From JANXDG01 sp964561135 (GTDB lineage: Bacteria; Elusimicrobiota; Endomicrobiia; DTEH01), in contig CAZLOB010000061.1 of assembly GCA_964561135.1 (NCBI GenBank), forward strand, positions 1 to 61,185: a stretch of DNA of 61,185 nucleotides, written 5' to 3'. Position 1 is the first letter of the stretch, and every line of letters starts with the position of its first letter. Below are positions 36,754-47,238 of the stretch, one piece after another. The translations under genes and the position numbers were made by a program. Under the pieces are notes generated by a model. That model ran no database searches. It was not told the origin of the DNA and saw only the letters and a program-made list of their open reading frames with translations.

Positions 36754-39700
36754 CTAATATTTTATTACTATTGTACCTTTAAACATTTTATTTTCTTTTG
36801 TAGCATTGATTTGGTAAATATAAATTCCTGGTGGTAAAAGTTTACCTTCATCGTTCTTGCCATCAAAATACAAAATGTTAGGATTTCTATGTTTTAATCT
36901 ACAAACTTTGGACAAATTTAAATCATAAACATATCCTTCAATAGCAGAATAATAATAAAACTCAATATAATCATTTATTCCATCATTATTTGGAGTAATA
37001 ATTTTTTTCTTAGGTGAACACCCTAAAATAGCAATTTCAGCTAATTTTAGTTCAGCTGTTTCTACAAGACGATATTTACCCAGATATTGTGTGACAATAT
37101 ATACTTTATTTTTATCCTGAGAAAATGGTATTGAAAGCCAGTTGTACCCATCAAAAAATTCAACATAATAGTTTTTATCTTCTTGAGGTTTTACAAACTG
37201 TAATTCACAAAACTTTTCTGTTTTTTGTTTTTCTGAGAGAATATCGTATGCGAAAACAACATTAGGTTGGTCAATTTCCAACTTTTTGATTTGTACAACT
37301 ATATTTTCAGTTTTAGGAATAGAAACTAAAAATTGTTTATCTTCACTAAAATAAAAATCTACTTGTTCTTCTTGGAAGACCCTTACAAAAACATTGTCAT
37401 CACTTTCAACACCAAAATGATTTACTGTTTTTACTGTGTAAAACCCATTATATAATTTTTCTAATTTTAAATATGGAACAGTTGAAATAGCAACTAAATG
37501 TATGTTATCAACATCTATCCCAAAATATATTCTATATTGCCATAAATTATCAATTACTATTTCTTGCCACTCTATTGTATTTTGAGATATAGTTATCTTT
37601 TTTGGAGCAGGCGGAGGGGTATTAGGTATAACAAAAGTTTGTGTTTGAGTTTTTGCTAAATGGCCAAAACTATCTTTAACTTCAAGATATAAATAATATG
37701 TTGAAGGATTTAAAAATCCTTCTTTATAAAAAACATAAAATGTTGACTGCGTGGTAATTTCTGTTTTTACTCTAAAATCTGTATAACTTGAAAAAACTAT
37801 TCTATAAGTTATTGTATCAAAAATAACAATTGGTTCTACCTTTGAAAACGAAAATTTTATAGGCAGTTTTGTAATAACTTCGTTATTTAACGGAGTAAAA
37901 ATTAAAGGCGAATATTTAGCAATAAAGAATCTTATACTTGATGAAACTGTTTCTAAATTTTTAGCATCATAAGCAACTATTCGCAAAAAGTAGGTAGATG
38001 AAGGTAAAGTAAAATCTAAATCTATTAATTCAAAAGAAGTTTCTTGTGTGATAAATTCTTTTAATATTGTTGAAAAATTTTCAGTAGTTGAAATTTCAAT
38101 TCTGTATGACACAAAATCAAAAATATCGTAATCAAAAGATTCTGTCCATCTTATAATATAAGGCAGAAATATGGTTTCGTTATTTTGTGGTGACAGGACT
38201 ATAGGTGTAGATGGTGGCAAGTTTTCATACGAAGTATAAAATTCATATATATCTGAGGGACTTTTTGTTTGATATGTATCAATAGCAACAACATACCACC
38301 AATACGTTGTATCATCTAACAAGTTTTCTAAATTAAAATAGTTTTGTTCTCCAGGAAGGATAATTTTTATATAAGTTTGAAATTGTGAAGTAGTTATATA
38401 AAGTTCGTAATAAAGCTTGTGAAATTGATAATCTATAGATGCAAGCCAATTTAATGTTACACTACTTACAGAGATGATTTCTTTATTTACTGGTGAAAGC
38501 AAGACAGGGTTTGAGGGCGGCGTATTAAAAACAAAAAAACTATATGGTGAAGAATCAGCAAAAGTTTGACCACTACGGGAAGATATTGCAACAACAGTCC
38601 AGTAGTAAGTAGTGTTAACTTCTAAAACACCCACTGGCAGGTAAAAACTTGTTGAAACAGTTTGAGTTGTAAAAATAAGTTGTTGCAGGTCTGATGTAGT
38701 AGAAACTTTCAATACATAACTAACAGGGTCATACGGGTCAGGATCAAAAGTTTGTTGCCAGTAAAATGTAACAGACGTATTATAAAGAATAGTATCATTT
38801 AACGGTGAGATTAAAACAAAATTTTGTGGGTTTTGTGGAATATTGTCAACTACAAAATAAAAGGTTAAAGAAGCAGTAGTAAAACCCCATACATCATGTG
38901 CATAAACATACCAAAAATATGTTGTGTTATCTAAAACATTATATAAAACAAAACTTGTTGTAGTTAATCCGGAAGAAGAAACAAAAGTTTTGAAATTATC
39001 TGTTGAATAAACTAAAGTATAGCTTACAGGTTCGAAATCAACTTCTTCTGCTTCGGACCAAAAAAGTTGAACATTTTGTGTTTCAACAATACTACCATTT
39101 TGTGGTGAAAGCAACTCAAAACTTGTAGGAGAAGAATTTTTTATAAAAAACTTTCCTACTATAGAAGTAGAAGAAAGTTGTGGTGGTGGATATCCATTGT
39201 CATAAGTTATTATTTGCCAAAAATAAGTAGAGTTATTTTTTAGCGGTGTTGCCGGAACATAAAAAGTTGTATCTGCTGATAAAGAAATTGTTGTGGTATC
39301 ACTATCAGTCCAATAAACTAAAGTTTGTGATGAGACCTTAGCGTTGAAACCAAAATCTTCTCCTTTTTGCCAGACAAAAGTTGGGTAAAAATAAGATGTT
39401 GTAGTTTCATTTATTGGGTAGATCAATGTTGCAGCTGAAGGTTGTTTGTTTTCAACACAAGTGTAAAACCAAAATGTCGTTGATGAATATACTGCATAAC
39501 CAGAATATGGTTCATCCCAAATACGAAGACGCCAAAAATATGTTGTTTTGTTTTCTAAAACTAAACTTGTAAGATAATAGAATGAAGTATATATTTTTTC
39601 TGTGGTATAGAATAAAGAGTTTAACTCATCCGGCAGTTCAGAATATGATGAAATAAACAACTGATAATAGATACTACTGAGCGGATCTGGATCAAAAGAT

Positions 39701-40917
39701 AAACTCCAATAAAATGTTGGATGTAATGTAAAGATAATATGGTTAGGATTGTTTACATCAAGTTGGTAATAAATTGTTGCCCCTGGCGAAAACAAAAAGT
39801 TTTGTATAGGCGGTTCATTAAGATCATTTATAACAAACCAACTTGTAGCAGAGAAACTTTTAAGACCAAAAGAATCTTCTGCAACAACATACCACCAATA
39901 TGTCGTATTCTCAACCCAATCACCACCAAAAACAGATGCCAATGTGTATGAAGACCATGTTATATCTGAAACTTGTGAAACAAAACCATAGTTTTCACTT
40001 TGTGAAGAAATATACACAAAATATTTTATTGTTTCTTGTGGGTCAGGATCGGCTGTGTCAGACCAGTCAAAAAAAACAGGTGTTGTTGCAGTAGAACTTA
40101 CTGGTGTCAACAAACTGGGACTACCTGGTGGTTGATATATGTTATTAACAACAAATCTTGATTCTTTAGGAGAAAAATACCAGCTCCATGAAAAACTTCC
40201 TTCAGAATCTATTACTTTGACACGCCAATAATATGTTGTATTGTCCAAAAAATAATTTGATGGGACCTCAACATAACTTGTTGTTATATTAACTACGAAC
40301 TCAACTTTCCCGCCAAGTAATGAAGGTGGCGTTGAATTTAATGCTGTTTCCACCGTTGAATAATAAAGTTCGTATTTTATCGTATCTCCATAACGTATAT
40401 CAACATCAGATGCATCCTCCCAGTCGAACGGTATAACTGTTTGCGATGTAACCACAACATATGCTACAGGCCAATTTGGTGAAAAAGGGTCTGGTGGAGA
40501 ATTTGTTGGTAGAGCATAAGGTCGTGGAGAACTAATATCTATTGAAGACCAAGTTATATTATCAGTTGTTGATTTGATTGCAAAAAAATATCCAGTTCCG
40601 TTTTTAAGACCAGTAATAGTGTAAGTTTCTGTTTGTCCTAAACTAGTATTAGTATTGATAAATATCCTATATGGATACCCTGGGTCAGACGAATTGTTTT
40701 CCCAATCATATTCATTAGATAAAACTCTATATGTTGACAGTCTTATTTGATATTGAACAATATCTGTTTGAGGAGCTGTCCATTGAAGTGTTACTTGTCT
40801 AAAACGAACATCAATAACTCTAAGGTTAGTTATAGGATCAATTTGACAAAAAATTGATGTAGTAAAGAAAAAAATTAAAAAACAAAAAAATATTTTTGCT
40901 TGCAATTTATTTAACAT
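36754..40917 (-). CDS. Large secreted FN3-repeat protein with type IX-like C-terminal domain
   Basis: 1387 residues. Signal peptide at about 1-25, then roughly ten or eleven fibronectin-III-like modules of about 100 residues, each opening with a variant of PxLLSPxNN and containing a DNTTYYWxVxAxD-type strand (for example LLSPVNKEI, LLSPQNGS, NTTYFWYVYAHD). The C-terminal ~90 residues include ITPNNDGINDYIEF, FDGKNDEGKLLPPGIY and a final strand KGTIVIKY, the layout of CHU_C/FlgD-like sorting domains of type IX cargo. Probably a cell-surface or adhesive protein. It follows pheT by 15 bases. Confidence 0.8.
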   Translation of the reverse strand: MLNKLQAKIFFCFLIFFFTTSIFCQIDPITNLRVIDVRFRQVTLQWTAPQTDIVQYQIRLSTYRVLSNEYDWENNSSDPGYPYRIFINTNTSLGQTETYTITGLKNGTGYFFAIKSTTDNITWSSIDISSPRPYALPTNSPPDPFSPNWPVAYVVVTSQTVIPFDWEDASDVDIRYGDTIKYELYYSTVETALNSTPPSLLGGKVEFVVNITTSYVEVPSNYFLDNTTYYWRVKVIDSEGSFSWSWYFSPKESRFVVNNIYQPPGSPSLLTPVSSTATTPVFFDWSDTADPDPQETIKYFVYISSQSENYGFVSQVSDITWSSYTLASVFGGDWVENTTYWWYVVAEDSFGLKSFSATSWFVINDLNEPPIQNFLFSPGATIYYQLDVNNPNHIIFTLHPTFYWSLSFDPDPLSSIYYQLFISSYSELPDELNSLFYTTEKIYTSFYYLTSLVLENKTTYFWRLRIWDEPYSGYAVYSSTTFWFYTCVENKQPSAATLIYPINETTTSYFYPTFVWQKGEDFGFNAKVSSQTLVYWTDSDTTTISLSADTTFYVPATPLKNNSTYFWQIITYDNGYPPPQLSSTSIVGKFFIKNSSPTSFELLSPQNGSIVETQNVQLFWSEAEEVDFEPVSYTLVYSTDNFKTFVSSSGLTTTSFVLYNVLDNTTYFWYVYAHDVWGFTTASLTFYFVVDNIPQNPQNFVLISPLNDTILYNTSVTFYWQQTFDPDPYDPVSYVLKVSTTSDLQQLIFTTQTVSTSFYLPVGVLEVNTTYYWTVVAISSRSGQTFADSSPYSFFVFNTPPSNPVLLSPVNKEIISVSSVTLNWLASIDYQFHKLYYELYITTSQFQTYIKIILPGEQNYFNLENLLDDTTYWWYVVAIDTYQTKSPSDIYEFYTSYENLPPSTPIVLSPQNNETIFLPYIIRWTESFDYDIFDFVSYRIEISTTENFSTILKEFITQETSFELIDLDFTLPSSTYFLRIVAYDAKNLETVSSSIRFFIAKYSPLIFTPLNNEVITKLPIKFSFSKVEPIVIFDTITYRIVFSSYTDFRVKTEITTQSTFYVFYKEGFLNPSTYYLYLEVKDSFGHLAKTQTQTFVIPNTPPPAPKKITISQNTIEWQEIVIDNLWQYRIYFGIDVDNIHLVAISTVPYLKLEKLYNGFYTVKTVNHFGVESDDNVFVRVFQEEQVDFYFSEDKQFLVSIPKTENIVVQIKKLEIDQPNVVFAYDILSEKQKTEKFCELQFVKPQEDKNYYVEFFDGYNWLSIPFSQDKNKVYIVTQYLGKYRLVETAELKLAEIAILGCSPKKKIITPNNDGINDYIEFYYYSAIEGYVYDLNLSKVCRLKHRNPNILYFDGKNDEGKLLPPGIYIYQINATKENKMFKGTIVIKY

Positions 40918-40932
40918 AAACCATAGCTTTTG

Positions 40933-43374
40933 CTATTTTTCTCTTAAACAAATTCCATCTTTGTTAAGTTCGTTTAGAAGATCTTTAATAAGAACATTAA
41001 CTTCTTCATCAGTTAAAGTTTTTGTTTCACTACGTATTTTCAACCTAAATGTGATAAATTTCTCTTTATCTTTTTTATAAAAGTCCATTGGATAAATATC
41101 AACTATAAAATTCTGAGATAAAATAAACTGTAGAATTTTTTGTTCTACCTCTACATAAACGGATTCTTCAGGTATTTTTAAACAAAGGTCTCTTATAACA
41201 TATGGATATTTTGGTAACGGTTTGTATATTTTTTGAATATTAAGTTTTTGCAAAATAAGTTCAAAATAAATTTCTCCATAAAAAACAGGTTTAGGAAGTT
41301 TTAATTTAAATTTTTCTTTATCTAGTTCGCCTACAAAAGAAATTGTCTCTTTATTATCAAACGAAAGGTAATAAACTATTTTTTTAAACAAACTTTTGTC
41401 AAAAACAGGCTTTGAAAAATTATCTTCAGAAGTTATGTCTTTGACATATCTAATTTTTAGAACATCAAGTAATGTTTCAACTACACCACATAGATGATAA
41501 AAATCGTATTGTATTGTTTGGTGATTCCAGCTTAAATACAAATGTTCACCATGTGTAATAAAAGCTAGTTGCATCTCTTCTTTTATTTCGTTATCAACCT
41601 TATAGAATACCTTTCCAAGTTCAAACAAAGCTATATTTTCAACTTGACGGTCATAATTAGTTATAAGATTTTTAAGTAAACCACTAAACAAAGATAACCT
41701 TAATTGTGAATATTCGTTAGACACAGGATTAAGAATTGAAACACTTTTTTGCTGACTGTTTAAGATACAACTGTTGTCATTAACAGAACATAAAGAATAA
41801 TTTATAGCTTGGTTAAACCCAAATGAAGTTAAACATTCAATAATTTGTTCTTTAAGTTTATCTACTGTTTTTTGCTTATAAAAATTATTTACATTATGTG
41901 GCAACTTTGATGGAACTTTTTCATAACCGATAAACCGTGCTATCTCTTCAATAATATCAGCTTGAAACTTTATATCTTGTCGTTCAAGCGGTGGTAAAAC
42001 AAGAAATTTGCGGTTTGAAAAACCTTCAATATGTTTCAATTGATAATTAAGTTTTGAAAACAAATTTATAAATTTGTTTGTCTCTATTTCATAACCAAGT
42101 ATTGAACTTATGTAATCTAAATCTACTTTAATAGTATTTTGTTGAAATGAAACAAGATCGTTATAATATTCAATGTCTTTTATATCAGAAAATCTGACAA
42201 CTTCACCACCACAATGTTGTAATACCATCTGACATGTTTTAAACGCAGCAATTTCTGCAAGATTTAAACTACTACCTCGTTCAAACCTAATACTTGCTTC
42301 TGTTTGCACACCAAGTTTTTTTCTTGCAAGACGTATCATACTACGATTAAACACTGCAGATTCTATCAAAATATTATTTGTATTTTCATCTACACAACTG
42401 TTTTCAGCACCAATTATACCCGCAATTGCAACAGGTTTCTCTTCGTCAGAAATAACAATAATAGAACTATCTAAATTATAAGTTTTATTATCCAAAGCAA
42501 CAACAGATTCGCCATCATTTGCAGTCCTTACAAATATTTTCCCACCAACAAGTTTGTTAAAATCAAATATGTGTACTGAATGACCAATAAGAAGCATAAT
42601 ATAATTTGATATATCAACTAAAGGATTTATACTTCTTAACCCTAAACTGTTAAGTCTATATTTTATATAAAACGGTAACGAAATTTTATTATTAACATTG
42701 TTAATCTGTATCGCAAGATATCTTTTACATAACTGGTACGACAAAATCCTTACATCGAACATAGGGAGCGTTTTTACAAAACTTGTGAAACCTGTCGTAT
42801 CAATAAATATATCCTTCAAATTAACATCTAACATTACTGCCAACTCTTTTGCTATACCAAAATGTCCTAAACAGTCATATCTGTTTAAAGGTGTAGAAAC
42901 TTCAACTATTGTATCAGAAAAATATTTACTTAAAGAAGCTCCTAAATCAAAAATTTTATCAAGTTCTAAGATACCGCTGTGATCATCGTAAAGACCTAAT
43001 TCTTTTGCTGAACATAACATACCTTCTGAAACTACACCACGAATCTTTCTTTGTTCAACTTTTGTGCCATCTGCTAAGATACCACCAACCCCAACATATG
43101 CAGTAATCATACCCTCATATACATTTGGTGCTCCGCAGACAACTTCGTATGAATTTGTTCCATCAGTAACATTACATATAACAAGTTTGTCAGCATTAGG
43201 ATGTTTTTTGACAGATGTAACTTTAACAACTTTTATTTGTGACAAAATATTTTTGTCTTGTTTAGAGATATTTTCAATTTCGTAACCAAGTTTTTCTATA
43301 TAACTTATTATTTCTTCATCAGAAATGTTGTTGTATCCCAACAACTCTTTTAACCACTGTAACGAAAGTTTCAT
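40933..43374 (-). CDS. pheT: Phenylalanyl-tRNA synthetase beta subunit
   Basis: 813 residues, full bacterial length. N-terminal EMAP-like tRNA-binding domain (VKVTSVKKHPNADKLVICNV), B3/B4 editing domain, B5 domain, the catalytic-like domain (SLCSV, LNPVSNEYSQLRLSL), and the C-terminal anticodon-binding FDX domain (YPYVIRDLCLKIPE). With PheS it charges tRNA-Phe. It follows pheS after 28 bases. Confidence 0.96.
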   Translation of the reverse strand: MKLSLQWLKELLGYNNISDEEIISYIEKLGYEIENISKQDKNILSQIKVVKVTSVKKHPNADKLVICNVTDGTNSYEVVCGAPNVYEGMITAYVGVGGILADGTKVEQRKIRGVVSEGMLCSAKELGLYDDHSGILELDKIFDLGASLSKYFSDTIVEVSTPLNRYDCLGHFGIAKELAVMLDVNLKDIFIDTTGFTSFVKTLPMFDVRILSYQLCKRYLAIQINNVNNKISLPFYIKYRLNSLGLRSINPLVDISNYIMLLIGHSVHIFDFNKLVGGKIFVRTANDGESVVALDNKTYNLDSSIIVISDEEKPVAIAGIIGAENSCVDENTNNILIESAVFNRSMIRLARKKLGVQTEASIRFERGSSLNLAEIAAFKTCQMVLQHCGGEVVRFSDIKDIEYYNDLVSFQQNTIKVDLDYISSILGYEIETNKFINLFSKLNYQLKHIEGFSNRKFLVLPPLERQDIKFQADIIEEIARFIGYEKVPSKLPHNVNNFYKQKTVDKLKEQIIECLTSFGFNQAINYSLCSVNDNSCILNSQQKSVSILNPVSNEYSQLRLSLFSGLLKNLITNYDRQVENIALFELGKVFYKVDNEIKEEMQLAFITHGEHLYLSWNHQTIQYDFYHLCGVVETLLDVLKIRYVKDITSEDNFSKPVFDKSLFKKIVYYLSFDNKETISFVGELDKEKFKLKLPKPVFYGEIYFELILQKLNIQKIYKPLPKYPYVIRDLCLKIPEESVYVEVEQKILQFILSQNFIVDIYPMDFYKKDKEKFITFRLKIRSETKTLTDEEVNVLIKDLLNELNKDGICLREK

Positions 43375-43402
43375 AAAAGTATTATTTAAATTTTTTAAAA
43401 AT

Positions 43403-44449
43403 TTAAAATTGTGTAATAAACCTTACATCGTTTTCATAAAACAAACGGATATCGTCAATTCTAAACTTCAACATTGCTATACGTTCAACACCTAACCCAA
43501 ACGCAAAACCTGTATATTCTTCATGATTTATTCCAACATTTAGTAACACCTGTGGATGTACTAATCCACAACCTAAAATTTCAACAAAACCACTGTTTTT
43601 ACATAGACCACATCCTTTGCCTTTACAAACTAAACATTGTATATCCATCTCTAAGGAAGGTTCAGTAAACGGGAAATAAGATTGTCTAAACCTAAACCCA
43701 ATGTCTTCAGCAAAAATTGATTTTGCAAAATATATCAGTACACCTTTAAGATCTGGCAATGTAACATTTTTGTCTACCATTAACCCTTCAACTTGATGAA
43801 AATTAAACAAATGTGAAACATCTATGTTTTCATGTCTATAAACTCTTCCTGGCATGATAGCTTTTATTGGTGGTTTTTTATTAAGCATAACACGAATTTG
43901 TACTGGTGATGTATGCGTTCTTAACAACAACCTACCTTTATCTGTATGAGGTAAAGAAAGATACAACGTATCTTGCATATCTCGTGCTGGATGGTCATAA
44001 GGAATGTTTAACAATGTAAAATTATAATCTTCAAACTCAACCTCAGGACCTTCTTCAACATCAAAACCTAATGATAAAAATATTTCTATAATTTCGTCAT
44101 ATATTTGTTGCAAAGGATGTTTCTTCCCTAAACAAAACTTTGCTGCAGGTAGGGTAAGTTCTAATCTGCTGTGTTGAGTAGTGGAGATTATCTTTGATTT
44201 TATTATCTGTAATTTCTTATTTATCTCTTCTTCTATTTCGTCTACTACAAGATTATAAACTTCACCAATAACTTTCCTTTCCTCAATTGGTAGAATAGAA
44301 ATATTACTGATAAGTTTTTTTAGCTCACCTTTTTTACCAAGATATTTTAGTTTTAATTCATTTATTTTCTCTGTTGTATCAGCCTGTTCTAATTCTTTTA
44401 AACATCGTTGTTTTATTTCATATAAAACTTCTTTATTTAACTTCTTCAT
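43403..44449 (-). CDS. pheS: Phenylalanyl-tRNA synthetase alpha subunit
   Basis: 348 residues, class II synthetase. N-terminal coiled coil, then HPLQQIYDEIIEIFLSLGF, HPARDMQDTLYL, LLRTHTSPVQIR (motif 2 region), GRVYRHENIDVSHLFNFHQVEG and a final GFAFGLGVERIAMLKF (motif 3). The inserted CLVCKGKGCGLCKNSG is a zinc-knuckle-like cysteine cluster seen in many PheS. It overlaps the upstream TPR gene by 17 bases. Confidence 0.97.
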   Translation of the reverse strand: MKKLNKEVLYEIKQRCLKELEQADTTEKINELKLKYLGKKGELKKLISNISILPIEERKVIGEVYNLVVDEIEEEINKKLQIIKSKIISTTQHSRLELTLPAAKFCLGKKHPLQQIYDEIIEIFLSLGFDVEEGPEVEFEDYNFTLLNIPYDHPARDMQDTLYLSLPHTDKGRLLLRTHTSPVQIRVMLNKKPPIKAIMPGRVYRHENIDVSHLFNFHQVEGLMVDKNVTLPDLKGVLIYFAKSIFAEDIGFRFRQSYFPFTEPSLEMDIQCLVCKGKGCGLCKNSGFVEILGCGLVHPQVLLNVGINHEEYTGFAFGLGVERIAMLKFRIDDIRLFYENDVRFITQF

Positions 44450-44708
44450 TTATTCCAAGCAATTTATTAAGATGTTTTTTCGCATTTTTATGTTTAGGTT
44501 GTAACTTAAGAGTTTGTAAAAACATTTTTTTAGCTTCAGAAAACTCGTTTTTAGCTTCTTTAATCAAACCTATGTGATAATATACTTCAGGATTTCCTGG
44601 CTCCAGTTTTAACAGTTGTTCAAAAATTTTTAACGCTTCGTCATATTTATTGTTTAAAAAATAAAATTTTCCTGTTTCCCAGAGATCTTCAATATTTTGT
44701 TGGTTCAT
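44433..44708 (-). CDS. Small TPR-repeat protein
   Basis: 91 residues made almost only of two to two-and-a-half tetratricopeptide repeats (NKYDEALKIFEQLLKLEPGNPEVYYHIG; FSEAKKMFLQTLKLQPKHKNA in part). TPRs mediate protein-protein contacts; no enzyme function is implied. It lies between ktrA and pheS with a 17-base overlap into pheS, so it is very likely translated. Confidence 0.8.
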   Translation of the reverse strand: MNQQNIEDLWETGKFYFLNNKYDEALKIFEQLLKLEPGNPEVYYHIGLIKEAKNEFSEAKKMFLQTLKLQPKHKNAKKHLNKLLGINEEVK

Positions 44709-44716
44709 AATAAAGT

Positions 44717-45430
44717 TTATCCAATAACTTTTTTAAATTTTTCTATATCCTGATTCTTACCTACAACAATTAGTACATCTCCTTCCAAAATTTCTTCGTC
44801 AGGAGATGGAACAAAAATTATTTCTTCTTTTGTATCAGTTTCGCCGGCTTCATCTATTATCGGTATTTTTCGTTTAATACCTATTACTGTAACATTATAT
44901 TTTGTTCTTACTCCTAGTTCTTGCAACATTTTGTTAACAAACATTTTTGGCGAAGAGACCTCAATAACGCTGTATTCATCAGAAAAAGAAAACATATCAA
45001 GAACTTTTGGGGATAATAAACTACTAACAAGATGTTTTGCAACATACCCTTCAGGGAAGACAACCTTATCAACACCAATTTTCGCTAAAATGTTAGCATG
45101 TTGATCATTTACTGCTCGTGAAAAAACTTTTTTTATCCCTAGCTCTTTTAATAACAATGATACATAAACATTTACTTCAACATTTTCACCTATTGCAACA
45201 ATTGCAACATCTACATCTTGTGCATTAACCCCAGCTTGTTCTAACTGTGAAGTATCAGTCGCATCACCAATTATTGCTATTTTTAAATGATCTTTTACTT
45301 CTTCAACTTTTTTTTCATCTTTATCAATACCTATTATATCAACATTATATTTTGACAAATTACGCACAATTTGGTTACCAAAAACTCCTAACCCTATCAC
45401 TACGAAAGTTTTTGGTTTTTCTTCCGACAT
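44717..45430 (-). CDS. KtrA/TrkA-type potassium channel regulatory subunit
   Basis: 237 residues with one RCK_N Rossmann domain (FVVIGLGVFGNQIVRNL, then VDIIGIDKDEKKVEEV, the nucleotide-binding acidic residue) and one RCK_C domain. A single RCK unit is the KtrA form, about half the size of E. coli TrkA. It gates the membrane subunit encoded just upstream by binding ATP/ADP, NAD or cyclic-di-AMP in known homologues. Confidence 0.9.
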   Translation of the reverse strand: MSEEKPKTFVVIGLGVFGNQIVRNLSKYNVDIIGIDKDEKKVEEVKDHLKIAIIGDATDTSQLEQAGVNAQDVDVAIVAIGENVEVNVYVSLLLKELGIKKVFSRAVNDQHANILAKIGVDKVVFPEGYVAKHLVSSLLSPKVLDMFSFSDEYSVIEVSSPKMFVNKMLQELGVRTKYNVTVIGIKRKIPIIDEAGETDTKEEIIFVPSPDEEILEGDVLIVVGKNQDIEKFKKVIG

Positions 45431-45454
45431 ATGTTTTTTTCTTCTAAGATAATT

Positions 45455-46789
45455 TTATCCAACTGCTATATGTCCTTCAAGATATTTTATTTCTTTTGGT
45501 TCTTTAGTTAACAAAAACGAAAGCAAAGTTATGCCGCCAATCCTCCCAAAAAACATCGTTATTATTAACAAAATTTTGCTAAAATTATCAATATATGGAG
45601 TAATCCCTAAGGATAATCCTACTGTACCAAACGCTGATACTGTTTCAAAAAAAATCTCTCTGTAAGAAAACTTTGGAGAACAAAACGTATTGTTTATCCA
45701 ATATATACTACAAGAAATTATGATAATCCATATAAAACACACAAAAAATATTACAAAACTCTTAACTACAATTTCTTGTGCTAATCGTCGTTTAAAAACA
45801 CTTACATCATGTTCACCACGAAGGAAGTTATAAATACTAACCAGTATAACAAACACAGTAGTAGTTTTTATCCCGCCACCTGTACCACCAGGTGAGGCTC
45901 CTATAAACATAAGAATTGTTATAAGAATTACAGTTAAACCTGAAAGTTGTCTGATAGGGAAAGTATTAAATCCTGCGGTTCTTGGCGTCACTGCTTGAAA
46001 CCAACTTACTAAAAATTGTGTTTTTAACGGAAAATTATTTTCTGAAAAAATTTTTTGGTTTAATAAAAATATTAGCAATGTTGGTATTAGAATTAATATA
46101 ACTGTAGTTAACAAAACGGCTTTTGTATGCAACTGCAAATTCCCCTTTTTCTTAAAATGTTCAAAAATGTTAATCCATACAAAAAATCCTAACCCGCCTG
46201 CGATAAATAATAACGGAAAAATAAAATTTATCACAACATCACTCTTATACCTTTCAAGACTATCTGGAAACAAACTGAACCCTGCATTACAAAACGCGCT
46301 AATAGAATGAAATATACCATACCATAAACTTTGGAAGAAACCAATTTTATCCACTAAAGTAAATTTAACCGTCAGCACAGCTATACCTAAAAGTTCAAAA
46401 ATAATCGTAAGTATAACAATTTTTTTTATCAATAAACCAATTTGTGAAACCTTTGCAAATTCTGAAATACTTAATGATTCACTAACAATGTTTTTTTGCA
46501 TTATACTTAACCTTCCTAATAAAATCATAACAATAGTTGCCATCAACATGTACCCAAGACCACCTATTTGTATTAACAATATCATTATCAGTTGTCCTAA
46601 AAAATTAAATGTTCTACCAACATCTACGACTGTAAGTCCAGTAACACACACAGCTGATGTAGCAGTAAACAATATGTCAACAAAAGAAATTTTGTTATTT
46701 GCAACTTGTGGTAAAGATAACAAAAATGTGCCTATAAAAACTAAAAATATAAAAAATAGAATTATGATCTTATAAGCGTGAGATTTCAT
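45455..46789 (-). CDS. KtrB/TrkH-type potassium transporter membrane subunit
   Basis: 444 residues, SKT superfamily with four M1-P-M2 units. Each pore loop shows the filter glycine: SAVCVTGLTVVD, SAFCNAGFSLF, TPRTAGFNTF and FGTVGLSLG. Length fits KtrB better than TrkH. Imports K+ using the Na+ or proton gradient. Followed 24 bases later by ktrA, giving a complete Ktr/Trk system, and preceded by rplT. Confidence 0.92.
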   Translation of the reverse strand: MKSHAYKIIILFFIFLVFIGTFLLSLPQVANNKISFVDILFTATSAVCVTGLTVVDVGRTFNFLGQLIMILLIQIGGLGYMLMATIVMILLGRLSIMQKNIVSESLSISEFAKVSQIGLLIKKIVILTIIFELLGIAVLTVKFTLVDKIGFFQSLWYGIFHSISAFCNAGFSLFPDSLERYKSDVVINFIFPLLFIAGGLGFFVWINIFEHFKKKGNLQLHTKAVLLTTVILILIPTLLIFLLNQKIFSENNFPLKTQFLVSWFQAVTPRTAGFNTFPIRQLSGLTVILITILMFIGASPGGTGGGIKTTTVFVILVSIYNFLRGEHDVSVFKRRLAQEIVVKSFVIFFVCFIWIIIISCSIYWINNTFCSPKFSYREIFFETVSAFGTVGLSLGITPYIDNFSKILLIITMFFGRIGGITLLSFLLTKEPKEIKYLEGHIAVG

Positions 46790-46816
46790 GTTTTTATTAT
46801 TGCAGAGTAGAGAAAC

Positions 46817-47203
46817 TTATAGAGAAGCTTTTGCAGGGCTTTTATTGTTTTTATCAGAAAAAGTTTTTACAAACTCCACTATTTTATTTAACACTTGTGG
46901 TTCTTCAACAGCAAGGTAAGCAAGAATCTTACGGTCCAACTTAACATTTGCAATTTTCAAAAGATGTATAAACTCACTATATTTTAAACCTAACTGACGT
47001 ACTGCAGCGTTTATCCTTGTAATCCATAAACGTCTAAAAACACCTTTACGATCTTTACGTGCTACATATTGAAATTTAAGCGATCTTAATACTTGTTGTT
47101 TGGCTTGTCTATAACAAGAACCTAATTTTGCATAGTAACCTTTTGCTAACTTGAAAACATCTTTTTTTCTTCTACGAGAATATGCTCCACTTTTTACTCT
47201 CAT
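46817..47203 (-). CDS. rplT: 50S ribosomal protein bL20
   Basis: 128 residues: basic N-terminus RVKSGAYSRRRKKDVFKLAKGYY, KLGSCYRQAKQQVLRSLKF, DRKGVFRRLWITRINAAVRQLGLKYS, all canonical bL20, followed by an atypical extra C-terminal tail of about 15 residues (FSDKNNKSPAKASL). The usual infC-rpmI-rplT context is absent: no bL35 gene lies within the 87 bases before it. It has its own promoter and a GGAGG ribosome-binding site twelve bases upstream. Confidence 0.96.
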   Translation of the reverse strand: MRVKSGAYSRRRKKDVFKLAKGYYAKLGSCYRQAKQQVLRSLKFQYVARKDRKGVFRRLWITRINAAVRQLGLKYSEFIHLLKIANVKLDRKILAYLAVEEPQVLNKIVEFVKTFSDKNNKSPAKASL

Positions 47204-47238
47204 TTTATTTAATAACCTCCATTTTTAAAAATCTTCAA

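Noticed and set aside
36754..40917. FN3 repeats as tandem DNA repeats
   Set aside because: Modules are similar in protein pattern only; the DNA of the units has diverged beyond direct repetition.
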